Source of the DNA: Shimia aestuarii
GTDB lineage: Bacteria; Pseudomonadota; Alphaproteobacteria; Rhodobacterales; Rhodobacteraceae
Direction: 5' to 3'
DNA: 64,000 bases
Assembly: GCF_022814865.1 (NCBI RefSeq)
Contig: NZ_JAKVRD010000005.1
Location: 169,795 to 233,794 of the forward strand
Shown: positions 18,968-26,609 of the stretch, piece after piece
How positions within the stretch are numbered: the stretch's first letter is position 1
Layout of the letters: each line of letters begins with the position of its first letter
Translations under genes and position numbers: made by a program
The notes under the pieces: model-generated
Databases searched by the model: none
Seen by the model: the letters and a program-made list of their open reading frames with translations, nothing else
Told to the model about the DNA's origin: nothing

Positions 18968-19759
18968 CTACCGGAGCTTGGGGGGATTGTCGGGATCGCT
19001 ACCGGGCATTACCGGCGTGTAGTCGCGCGGCTGTTCCGGCTCGGGCAGGTCAAAGCGCAACCCCACCCGCGCGAGCTGTGCCGAGACCGGGTCACTGCTG
19101 GCAAAAAACGCCACATCAAGCGCCCCCGCTTCGATCCCGGAAAAAGTCAGCGCCTCAGACACCGCCTTGGCCAAGGCCCCCTGTGCCGCATCCACCGCAT
19201 CCACGACCCCAAGAAGATGGCCCTTGGCGCCGCTCTCATAGGTCACACCGACAAGGTAAGCGGATTTCGCCAACCCCGCCGCCGTGGCAAGCTTCTGATC
19301 CAGAGCGCTGAGCAAGATCTCCGGCAATCCTGTCGGGCGCTCGAAACTCTCGGCCCGTGCCGCGATCTCGTCCGGCGCATGCGTCAGCGTCTCCGTCAGC
19401 CAGCCCAGCGCCTCCGGCGGGATCAGGATCGACGACGGCGCCACCTCGAGATTGACCGCAAGACCGATCCCTTGATCACCCAGCATCGAGGCGATGATCC
19501 GCCCCGAGAGCGCCGCATAGGGCGCGGGCTTGCCAACAAATTGCGTCAGGCGCTCCTCGGTGTCGAACACGAGGACAAAGCGGTGATCCGAGAGGTCGAA
19601 CACCTCCGGCGCGATCTTGTCATCCGCCGCTTCCTTGCTCAGCAGCAGGAAAAGCTCCACATCCGCCAGCCGTTCAAAGAACCGAAGGCGGGCGGCATCA
19701 TCCTGCGCTGCGGCCTCCATCGCCGCATGCGCGCGGTCCAGCGGGGTTTCTTCACTCAT
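18968..19759 (-). CDS. SseB-like family protein
   Basis: A 263-residue protein resembling the SseB (enhanced serine sensitivity) family: an N-terminal SseB domain (about residues 25-130, ELFLLL...FDLSDHRFVLVFDTEERL) and a C-terminal SseB domain (about 150-245). No catalytic motif is known for this family, and its molecular role is unclear. A long upstream frame exists but runs through the neighbouring gene; the ATG at 19759 follows GAGGTG and overlaps the stop of the preceding gene by four bases. Confidence 0.75.
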   Translation of the reverse strand: MSEETPLDRAHAAMEAAAQDDAARLRFFERLADVELFLLLSKEAADDKIAPEVFDLSDHRFVLVFDTEERLTQFVGKPAPYAALSGRIIASMLGDQGIGLAVNLEVAPSSILIPPEALGWLTETLTHAPDEIAARAESFERPTGLPEILLSALDQKLATAAGLAKSAYLVGVTYESGAKGHLLGVVDAVDAAQGALAKAVSEALTFSGIEAGALDVAFFASSDPVSAQLARVGLRFDLPEPEQPRDYTPVMPGSDPDNPPKLR

Positions 19760-20343
19760 CGCAACACCTCTTCGAGCCTCTGGCGCAGGTCGGGCAAAAG
19801 CTCTGCCTCGAACCACGGGTTTTTCCTGAGCCATGCCGTATTGCGCCACGACGGATGAGGCAAGGGGTAGAGCTCCGGCGCATGGTCGCGCCAGCGTCGC
19901 ACCGTCTCGGTCACACCAAGTTTGCCACCCAGATGCCATTTCTGCGCATAGCCCCCGACAACCAGCGTCAACCGCACCTCGCCAAGTGCTGCCATCACAC
20001 TTGCCCGCCATGTCTTGGCACAAATCGGCGGCGGTGGCAGGTCACTGCCCTTGGCATCATAGCCCGGAAAGCAAAACCCCATCGGCAGGATCGCAAACAT
20101 GTCGCGGTCATAGAACAGGGCCTCGTCAATCCCGAGCCACGCCCGAAGCCGATCCCCAGAGGGATCCGTAAACGGTCGTCCGCTCTCATGCACCCGCGCG
20201 CCGGGGGCTTGCCCGACAATCAACACCCGCGCGCCGGGCCGGAACCAGACCACAGGCCGCGGACTATGCGCCGTCGCAGTGTCCTTGAACCGCTCGGCGC
20301 AAAGACGGCAGGCGCGAATTTCCTGAACCAGATCGTTGCTCAT
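19756..20343 (-). CDS. Uracil-DNA glycosylase family protein
   Basis: About 195 residues of the uracil-DNA glycosylase superfamily, which excise uracil from DNA. Motif A is VGQAPGARVHESGRPFTDPSG (split across residues 43-63), and motif B is LPHPSWRNTAW near residue 165. The middle has FCFPGYDAKGSDLPPPPICA. The four iron-sulfur cysteines of family 4 are not obvious beyond RACRLC. The start is uncertain: an ATG at 20400 would add 19 residues but overlaps the candidate ArsR operator. Pairs with the SseB-like gene in one unit. Confidence 0.78.
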   Translation of the reverse strand: MSNDLVQEIRACRLCAERFKDTATAHSPRPVVWFRPGARVLIVGQAPGARVHESGRPFTDPSGDRLRAWLGIDEALFYDRDMFAILPMGFCFPGYDAKGSDLPPPPICAKTWRASVMAALGEVRLTLVVGGYAQKWHLGGKLGVTETVRRWRDHAPELYPLPHPSWRNTAWLRKNPWFEAELLPDLRQRLEEVLR

Positions 20344-20389
20344 GATGTGCGAGTGTGCGTCAAACGCGGCCGAACGGGAAGAGGCAGTC

Positions 20390-20409
20390 ATTTCGAACAT
20401 CGTCGAAAT
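20390..20409. promoter_or_regulatory. Candidate ArsR operator 1
   Basis: A perfect inverted repeat, ATTTCGA-N6-TCGAAAT, between the divergent uracil-DNA glycosylase and arsR-type genes. Half-site ATTTCGA recurs 41 bases downstream, just before the arsR start. Such A/T-rich dyads near the promoter are typical for autoregulating ArsR proteins. Confidence 0.5.
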
Positions 20410-20430
20410 AATTCTTGCCCGCCAGAAATC

Positions 20431-20456
20431 ATTTCGATATTTCTAAAAATATGAAA
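20431..20456. promoter_or_regulatory. Candidate ArsR operator 2 over the arsR start
   Basis: An imperfect dyad with arms ATTTCGATATTT and AAATATGAAA, overlapping the arsR ATG. It shares the ATTTCGA half-site with operator 1. Repressor binding here would block transcription or initiation. Confidence 0.4.
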
Positions 20457-20795
20457 CGCGAATCAACAGACGATATCTCGCTCACCGTCGCCGCCTCGAC
20501 CTTTGCGGCGCTCGGCTCGGAACAACGGCTCTCGGTGCTGCGCGTGCTTGTGCGTGCCGGCGAAGAGGGGCTGTCCATCGGCGAGTTGGGCAACCGCACC
20601 GGCGTGACCGGTTCGACGCTGACCCACCACATGAAGATCCTGGCCCAGGCGGGCCTCGTCACCCAACAGAAGCAGGGCCGCTCGATCATTTGCGCAGCGG
20701 TCGCTTACGATGAAATCCGCGCGCTTTCCGCATTTCTGCTCAAGGAATGCTGCGCCGATTGCGCGTCTCCGAACAAGGACCACGACCATGGCTGA
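20451..20795 (+). CDS. ArsR-family transcriptional regulator
   Basis: A 114-residue winged-helix repressor. The recognition helix lies in GVTGSTLTHHMKILAQAGLV (residues 50-69), followed by the beta-wing KQGRSIICAA. The C-terminus carries a Cys cluster, KECCADC, plus a His/Asp tail (DHDHG) that could bind a metal or a thiol-reactive signal. It overlaps the permease gene by eight bases, so it likely controls that gene and itself through the dyads upstream. The inducer is unknown; arsenic, another metal or redox stress are possible. Confidence 0.85.
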   Translation: MKRESTDDISLTVAASTFAALGSEQRLSVLRVLVRAGEEGLSIGELGNRTGVTGSTLTHHMKILAQAGLVTQQKQGRSIICAAVAYDEIRALSAFLLKECCADCASPNKDHDHG

Positions 20796-21822
20796 CACGA
20801 CCCACGGACACACCCCGCTTTCGAGTCGTTGGAAACAGATCGACAAGGCCTGGCTCGCGCTTGTCGTCATCCTCGCCTTGCAGGCCATCTTTGATTTCGC
20901 CCATCTCGGCGACACGATCCGCTTTGCGCTCGAGGCCTTGCTTAGCACCGCGCCTTTCATCCTCTTTGCCGTGCTTGCCATCGGCTATCTCAAGGCCTCA
21001 GGCGCCGAGAACCTGCTCGCCAAGGCTTTTGAGGGGCGCGAGTTGCGCATGATCGTCTTCGCTGCGCTTCTGGGCGGCCTCTCGCCCTTCTGCTCCTGTC
21101 AGGTCATCCCCTTCATTGCCGCCCTTCTTGCTGTGGGCGCGCCACTCTCGGCGGTCATGGCTTTCTGGCTCGCATCGCCCCTGATGGACCCCGCGATGTT
21201 CTCGATCACCGCAGGCACCCTCGGCCTTGACTTCGCCATCGCCAAGACTTTCGCCGCCGTCGGCCTTGGCCTCATGGGCGGGGCGCTGACCATGCTCTTT
21301 GCCAAATCCGTGGTCTTTGCAGATCCGCTGCGTGAGAAACCACAGGTCGGGGGCTGCTGTGGCGTCAAGAAACCTTTCTCGGGTGCACCGGTTTGGAAAT
21401 TCTGGGGCGAGGCAGAGCGCCGCGAGAGCTTCCGCGAAGCGGTGGTTGAGAACGGAGTGTTCCTGCTCAAGTGGCTTGCCATCGCCTATGTCATCGAAGC
21501 GATCATGATCCGCTATGTCCCGGCAGACCTTGTCGCGGGGATCCTCGGGGGCGCGGGCGTCGTGCCGATCATGCTCGGCGCACTTGTCGGGGCACCGGCT
21601 TACCTCAACGGCTATGCCGCCGTGCCGCTGGTCGATGCGCTCCTGCAACAGGGCATGTCGAACGGTGCCGCGATGAGCTTCGTGATCGCAGGCGGCGTAA
21701 GCTGTATCCCCGCCGCCATCGCGGTCTGGGCACTGGTGAAACCACGGGTCTTTGCCGCCTATATCGGCTTTGCCATGCTCGGCGCCTTCCTTGCCGGTCT
21801 GGCCTGGCAATCCCTCGCCTAA
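20788..21822 (+). CDS. YraQ/UPF0718-type permease
   Basis: A 344-residue membrane protein of the DUF318 permease family with about eight helices in two repeats. The first repeat contains the conserved GLSPFCSCQVIPF near residue 105 and the second GAPAYLNGYAAVPLV near 270. A cytoplasmic loop holds Cys residues (GGCCGVKKPF near residue 188), reminiscent of thiol-dependent transport. Relatives sit in metal or arsenical loci next to ArsR regulators, as here. Substrate unknown; export is inferred. Confidence 0.8.
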   Translation: MADTTHGHTPLSSRWKQIDKAWLALVVILALQAIFDFAHLGDTIRFALEALLSTAPFILFAVLAIGYLKASGAENLLAKAFEGRELRMIVFAALLGGLSPFCSCQVIPFIAALLAVGAPLSAVMAFWLASPLMDPAMFSITAGTLGLDFAIAKTFAAVGLGLMGGALTMLFAKSVVFADPLREKPQVGGCCGVKKPFSGAPVWKFWGEAERRESFREAVVENGVFLLKWLAIAYVIEAIMIRYVPADLVAGILGGAGVVPIMLGALVGAPAYLNGYAAVPLVDALLQQGMSNGAAMSFVIAGGVSCIPAAIAVWALVKPRVFAAYIGFAMLGAFLAGLAWQSLA

Positions 21823-21843
21823 GTCCCTTTGAGACAGAACAAA

Positions 21844-21877
21844 CATGTGCGGCAAAATACTCTTTTTGCCGCACATG
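21844..21877 (+). promoter_or_regulatory. Perfect 14-bp hairpin in the nhaA upstream region
   Basis: Arms CATGTGCGGCAAAA and TTTTGCCGCACATG surround the loop TACTCT. It lies between the permease stop and nhaA, 94 bases before the nhaA ATG. A second, smaller stem (CGGG...CCCG) follows at about 21893-21908. It is not a standard terminator because the T-run is inside the stem. It could be part of a cis-regulatory RNA for nhaA or a DNA operator. Confidence 0.45.
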
Positions 21878-21971
21878 GCTTTCTTTGCACCGGGTTTCGT
21901 TGCCCGAATGGCGAATTTCGGCTACTCCCTGTTGAACGATAAAAACAAAGAAGACCAACAGTGGAGGCCCC

Positions 21972-23219
21972 ATGTATCGCGTCTGGAATTTTCTGACCGA
22001 GTATTCGCTGCTCCTTATTCTCGGCGCGGTGATCGCGCTGGTCTGGGCCAATGTCGATTACACGAGCTATCATGACTTCGTTGAAATGGTCCTCTGGGAC
22101 CACGCCCCGATTGGCCATGCTCATGGCGAGTATCGCACCCTGACGCTGCACTACCTCGTCAATGACCTCCTCATGGCCTTCTTCTTTGCCATCGCGGCCA
22201 AGGAAGTCTGGGAGGCCGTGATCCTCGAGAACGGCAGCCTGCGCGGAAAACGCGCCGCGACGCCGCTCTTTGCCACGGCGGGTGGCATGTTCGGTCCGAT
22301 CGCCGTCTATCTCGGCCTTGCGATGGTGCTTGGCTCAGATACCTACAACGCTGTCGCCAATGGCTGGGCCATCCCGACCGCGACAGATATCGCCTTCTCC
22401 TATCTCGTCGGTCGCCTCGTCTTTGGCGCAGGCCACCCGGCGGTGCGCTTCCTGCTGCTCTTGGCGATTGCCGATGACGCTGCGGGCCTCATTATCCTTG
22501 CGATCTTCTACCCTTCGGGCGATCTCGCGCCGGAATGGCTCCTTGTGTCGCTGGCCGCCGCGGTGAGTGTCTTTGTCCTCGCCAACTGGCTCCCGCGTCA
22601 CCTCGACCGGGGCAAGCAACACCGCCCCAACTCGACCTTCGTGCGCAAGACCCTCTCGTTCCTGCCCTACCTGATCGCCGCCGCCGTAAGCTGGTATGCC
22701 TTCATGCGTTCGGGGCTTCACCCGGCGCTCGGCCTCTTGCCCATCGTGCCGACGATCCCCCACGCAGACCGCGCCTTCGGGATTTTCTCCGAGGCCGAAA
22801 CCCACCTGCATGACCTGTTGAACGAGATCGAACACGCTCTGAAAACCCCGGTCGAAGTCGTCCTGTTCTTCTTCGGCCTCTGCAATGCGGGGGTGCAGTT
22901 CTCCTCGATGGGCGACGCCACATGGCTTGTGCTCGCAGGTCTCCTGATCGGCAAACCCGTCGGTATCCTCATCTTCGGCTGGCTCGCCGCCGTGCCATTG
23001 CGGCTCGGGATACCGGAGGGCATGCGCATCATCGACCTCGTGGTGATCGGCTTTGTTGCCGCCATCGGCTTTACCGTTTCGCTCTTTGTGGCCTCTGTCG
23101 CCTTCGACGCCGGGCCGGTGCAGGATGCGGCCAAAATGGGCGCGCTCCTGTCCTTCGGGGCGGCTCTTATCGCGATCTTCTCGGGAAAACTCTTCCGCGT
23201 CGAAAAGCAGGACTTCTAA
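21972..23219 (+). CDS. nhaA: Na+/H+ antiporter NhaA
   Basis: A 415-residue inner-membrane antiporter that exchanges Na+ (or Li+) for protons and supports pH and salt homeostasis. About twelve helices are visible. The hallmark discontinuous helix is PTATDIAFS near residue 138, and the two ion-binding aspartates appear in LAIADDAAGL near residue 165. The start follows GTGGAGG. A perfect intrinsic terminator closes the gene. The long upstream region with a strong hairpin suggests regulation at RNA or DNA level. Confidence 0.95.
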   Translation: MYRVWNFLTEYSLLLILGAVIALVWANVDYTSYHDFVEMVLWDHAPIGHAHGEYRTLTLHYLVNDLLMAFFFAIAAKEVWEAVILENGSLRGKRAATPLFATAGGMFGPIAVYLGLAMVLGSDTYNAVANGWAIPTATDIAFSYLVGRLVFGAGHPAVRFLLLLAIADDAAGLIILAIFYPSGDLAPEWLLVSLAAAVSVFVLANWLPRHLDRGKQHRPNSTFVRKTLSFLPYLIAAAVSWYAFMRSGLHPALGLLPIVPTIPHADRAFGIFSEAETHLHDLLNEIEHALKTPVEVVLFFFGLCNAGVQFSSMGDATWLVLAGLLIGKPVGILIFGWLAAVPLRLGIPEGMRIIDLVVIGFVAAIGFTVSLFVASVAFDAGPVQDAAKMGALLSFGAALIAIFSGKLFRVEKQDF

Positions 23220-23245
23220 GGCCAATCCCCCTGAAAACCGCAAGA

Positions 23246-23272
23246 AACCGGCACCATCGTGCCGGTTTTTTG
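23246..23272 (+). terminator. Intrinsic terminator after nhaA
   Basis: Stem AACCGGCAC-CATC-GTGCCGGTT followed by TTTT. Textbook Rho-independent terminator 27 bases after the nhaA stop. Confidence 0.9.
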
Positions 23273-23290
23273 TCTCTTATCGTCAAATTC

Positions 23291-23321
23291 TTGCCGCAGA
23301 GAGTTGCTAAAAACCTATATA
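23291..23321 (+). promoter_or_regulatory. Candidate promoter of the capsule export genes
   Basis: TTGCCG (23291) and TATATA (23316) are 19 bases apart in an A/T-rich stretch between the nhaA terminator and the KpsT-like gene. The spacing is slightly long, and the assignment is from pattern alone. Confidence 0.35.
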
Positions 23322-23407
23322 AACAACATTATTGAGGCCCAAGACGCCGTACAGAGCGTTAATCCAAACCCGTTAAAAGGTTGGCCGGAGCAGAGCCGGA
23401 GCGTCCA

Positions 23408-24067
23408 ATGCTCGAATTCGACAACGTGAGTAAGTCCTTCTGGACTGGGAGTCAGCGCAAGGTCATCCTTGATCGCGTGTCCTTTCGCGTTGAACTTGGC
23501 CGCTCCCTTGGCATCCTCGCCCCGAACGGCACCGGCAAGACAACCCTGATCAACATGATGGCGGGCCTCGAGAAACCCGACGAGGGCGAGATTCGCCGCT
23601 CTTGCCGGATCTCTTTCCCGCTCGGTTTCATGGGCGGCGTCGTCAGCAAACACTCCGCCGTCGAGAATAGCCGCTATATCGCGCGCCTCTATGGTCTCGA
23701 CCCCGACTATGTCGAGGCCTTCTGCCGCTGGCTCTGTGGGCTGGGTGAGTATTTCGAGCAACCCCTCGGAACCTATTCCTCGGGGATGCGCTCTCGTTTC
23801 ACCTTCTCGTTGCTTTTGGCTCTCGATTTCGACATGTACTTGATCGACGAGGGCATGCCGTCTTCAACGGATGTGGAGTTCAACAAACGCGCCGGTGACG
23901 TCCTCAAGGAACGCCTGCGCACCACGACGATCATCATCGTTTCGCACAAACCCAAAGTGCTTGAAAAATTCGCCCGTTCTGCGGCCGTTCTCCTGAATGG
24001 CCAATTGTACATGTTTGATACCTTGGAAGAGGCCGCGCAGCTCTATGACTACCAAACCCAAGGCTAA
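23408..24067 (+). CDS. Capsule/polysaccharide export ABC transporter ATPase (KpsT-like)
   Basis: A 219-residue ATP-binding subunit of the polysaccharide-export ABC-2 class. The Walker A region reads LAPNGTGKTT: the first glycine of GxxxxGKT is replaced by alanine, while the rest is intact. The signature is YSSGMRSRF and Walker B FDMYLIDEGM. GGAG lies six bases before the ATG; a TTG 27 bases upstream is less likely. The membrane partner (KpsM) is not in the window. It overlaps the KpsE-like gene by 23 bases and probably energises export of a Kdo-linked capsule. Confidence 0.85.
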   Translation: MLEFDNVSKSFWTGSQRKVILDRVSFRVELGRSLGILAPNGTGKTTLINMMAGLEKPDEGEIRRSCRISFPLGFMGGVVSKHSAVENSRYIARLYGLDPDYVEAFCRWLCGLGEYFEQPLGTYSSGMRSRFTFSLLLALDFDMYLIDEGMPSSTDVEFNKRAGDVLKERLRTTTIIIVSHKPKVLEKFARSAAVLLNGQLYMFDTLEEAAQLYDYQTQG

Positions 24068-25733
24068 AAAGTTCCGTATCCGGCGCAGTGCGCCGACCTC
24101 TGGCACCGGCACCCCCGAGGCCGAGCAAGGCAATGATCTGCCGGCGCATCGCTTTACCGGCGAGATGCCAGAGACGACGCCGTCTCGACAAACCCCGCCA
24201 CAGACCACAGCCACACCGCCCGCGCCGCAACCGCCGCTCAAGCCAAGCGCCCCGCAGGGCGCACCGCAAAGTCCGGCTCAAGGCGCGACAAGCCCGGATC
24301 AGGAAATCGACGCGATCAAACGCGAAGGCCTGACCGGCCGACAGCTGCGCATGGCCCGCCGCATGGCCCAGAAGAATGGCCTTGCCGCAACCTCCGATTA
24401 TGACGCGGTGCGCCTGTTGCGCGCCAACGGCCTTGACCCGTTCCAGCGCACCAACATGCTCGAGCTGGTGGTGCCGGATGGCGGCACCGGCGGCGACGAC
24501 GGGGGCCGCGTACAACTGCCCCAAACCCTGCCGATGGGCGGCAATACCCTGCCGTCGACCGAGACCTATTCGCAATCCCCCGCAGAGAAGCGCGCCCGCG
24601 AAATTGGCGAGATCCAGCGCGACATCGCCAAGCGCCGCCGCCGCCGTCTCGCGCTCTTGTTCACACGCCTCGCGGTCTTCGTCTTCCTGCCGACGATCAT
24701 TGCCGGGTGGTATTTCTTCTCCATCGCCACGCCGATGTATGCGACCAAGTCGGAATTCCTCATCCTCCAGGCCGACAATGCGGGCGGTTCGGGCATCGGG
24801 TCTTTCCTGTCTGGCACGCAGTTCGCCACCAATCAGGATTCCATCGCGACCCAATCCTTCCTCGTCTCCAAGGACGCCTTGGTGCGGCTCGACAAGGACG
24901 AGAATTTCAAAGAGCATTTCGCCGATCCCTCGATCGACCCAATTCAGCGTCTGCCGGAAAACCCGACCAACGAACAAGCCTACAGCCTCTACAAGAAATA
25001 CGTGAAGGTGGGGTACGACCCGACCGAGGGTGTGATCCGCATGGAGGTTTCCGCCGCCGATCCTGAGGTTGCGGCCCGCTTCTCGCGTGCCTTGATCTCC
25101 TACGCGGAACAGCGCGTCGATGACCTTTCCCAGCGCAAGCGCGAAGACCAGATGCGCGACGCCCGCAGGGGGCTCGAGAAAGCCAAGAAAGAGCGCCGCG
25201 AAGCGCAGGCACAGCTTGTCTCACTACAGGAAGGCTCGCTGGTGGATCCGGAGGGCCTCATCGCGTCGCTGCGCTCACAGATCTCCAACGTGCAGATCCA
25301 GCTTCAGGAAAAAGAGCTGCAACTCGCCGCGCTCGAAGACAACCCGCGCCCCAACCGTGCGCGTGTTGAGGGGGTGAAGGGCGATGTGCGCCGCCTTCAG
25401 GATCTGCAAGCCCAACTCGAGGCCAAGATGACCGACGCCACTGCCGGTGGCTCATCTCTGGCCCAGAAAACGGCGCAGATTCAGATGGCGCAGGCCGACC
25501 TCGCCACCGCTGATCTCTTGATGCAGACAGCGCTGCAGACACTCAAGCAGACCGAACTCGAGGCCAACCGGCAAGTGCGTTACCTGACAACGAGCGTCGA
25601 GCCTGTCGCCTCGCAGGATCCGTCCTATCCGCGCGCATTCGAGGATACGATGCTTGCCTTCCTGATCTTCTCGGGCATTTACCTGATGATCTCGCTCACG
25701 GCCTCGATCCTTCGGGAACAGGTCTCCTCCTAA
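24045..25733 (+). CDS. Capsule polysaccharide export inner-membrane protein (KpsE/BexC-like)
   Basis: A 562-residue polysaccharide co-polymerase-type protein. Residues 1-190 are Pro/Ala/Gln-rich and low complexity, an unusually long cytoplasmic extension. The first membrane helix follows (ALLFTRLAVFVFLPTIIAGW, about 201-220), then a periplasmic domain with long coiled-coil segments (about 355-500), and a second helix near the C-terminus (AFLIFSGIYLMISLTASI). Family members bridge the ABC transporter to an outer-membrane export channel. Overlaps the ATPase gene. Confidence 0.82.
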   Translation: MTTKPKAKKFRIRRSAPTSGTGTPEAEQGNDLPAHRFTGEMPETTPSRQTPPQTTATPPAPQPPLKPSAPQGAPQSPAQGATSPDQEIDAIKREGLTGRQLRMARRMAQKNGLAATSDYDAVRLLRANGLDPFQRTNMLELVVPDGGTGGDDGGRVQLPQTLPMGGNTLPSTETYSQSPAEKRAREIGEIQRDIAKRRRRRLALLFTRLAVFVFLPTIIAGWYFFSIATPMYATKSEFLILQADNAGGSGIGSFLSGTQFATNQDSIATQSFLVSKDALVRLDKDENFKEHFADPSIDPIQRLPENPTNEQAYSLYKKYVKVGYDPTEGVIRMEVSAADPEVAARFSRALISYAEQRVDDLSQRKREDQMRDARRGLEKAKKERREAQAQLVSLQEGSLVDPEGLIASLRSQISNVQIQLQEKELQLAALEDNPRPNRARVEGVKGDVRRLQDLQAQLEAKMTDATAGGSSLAQKTAQIQMAQADLATADLLMQTALQTLKQTELEANRQVRYLTTSVEPVASQDPSYPRAFEDTMLAFLIFSGIYLMISLTASILREQVSS

Positions 25734-25755
25734 TCCAAATGGACTCGTCCACCTG

Positions 25756-26589
25756 ATGAAACAGATTGATATCGCCGGCCTCACGGTCGCCAACGACTTG
25801 CCGCTGACCGTCATCGCCGGCCCCTGCCAACTCGAAAGCGCCGACCACGCGCAGATGATCGCGGGCACCATGAAGGAGGCCTGTGACGCCGCCGGGGCGC
25901 AATACGTGTTCAAGGCCTCCTACGACAAGGCCAACCGCACGAGCCTGTCCGGCAAGCGCGGTCTTGGTCTCGACGCAGGGCTAAAGGTGTTGCAAGGCGT
26001 CAAAGAGGCGATCGGCGTGCCGGTGCTGACCGATGTCCATACCGAGGCCCAGTGCGCCCCCGTGGCCGAGGTCTGTGACATCCTGCAAATCCCGGCCTTC
26101 CTCTGCCGCCAGACCGATCTCCTCGTCGCCGCCGCTGCGACCGACGCCGTGGTCAACGTCAAAAAAGGCCAGTTCCTCGCACCGTGGGACATGGACAATG
26201 TCGTGGCCAAGCTCGAAGGCTCCGGCACCGAGCGCATCATGCTGACCGACCGCGGCACGTCCTTCGGATACAACACCCTTGTCGCCGATATGCGCGGCCT
26301 GCCCCGCATGGCGCAAACCGGCTATCCGGTCATCATGGACGCCACCCATTCCGTGCAACAGCCCGGTGGCCAGGGCGGCTCTTCTGGTGGTCAACGCGAA
26401 TTTGCCCCGGTCATGGCCCGTGCTGCCGTGTCTCTCGGAATTGCCGGAGTTTTCATCGAAACCCATGAAGATCCGGACAATGCCCCCTCCGACGGGCCGA
26501 ACATGATACATTTGCACCACATGCCTACCCTAATAGACACATTGATGGCCTTTGATCGTCTGGCTAAGGCTAACCCAATTCAAATCTGA
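25756..26589 (+). CDS. kdsA: 3-deoxy-8-phosphooctulonate synthase (KDO-8-phosphate synthase)
   Basis: Cytosolic aldolase-type enzyme that joins arabinose 5-phosphate and phosphoenolpyruvate to give KDO 8-phosphate. The 277 residues hold AGPCQLES near residue 21 and KASYDKANRTS near residue 53, which form the PEP-binding site, and the TIM-barrel motifs MDATHSVQQPGGQGG. KDO is needed for lipid A core and for the lipid linker of ABC-exported capsules, which fits the two capsule genes directly upstream. Confidence 0.95.
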   Translation: MKQIDIAGLTVANDLPLTVIAGPCQLESADHAQMIAGTMKEACDAAGAQYVFKASYDKANRTSLSGKRGLGLDAGLKVLQGVKEAIGVPVLTDVHTEAQCAPVAEVCDILQIPAFLCRQTDLLVAAAATDAVVNVKKGQFLAPWDMDNVVAKLEGSGTERIMLTDRGTSFGYNTLVADMRGLPRMAQTGYPVIMDATHSVQQPGGQGGSSGGQREFAPVMARAAVSLGIAGVFIETHEDPDNAPSDGPNMIHLHHMPTLIDTLMAFDRLAKANPIQI

Positions 26590-26609
26590 TCTATTTGGTG
26601 AGACCCCCC

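Noticed and set aside
21845..22075. Small frame over the hairpin before nhaA
   Set aside because: Runs into nhaA in another frame, lacks a ribosome site and overlaps the stem; no amino-acid run typical for a leader peptide.
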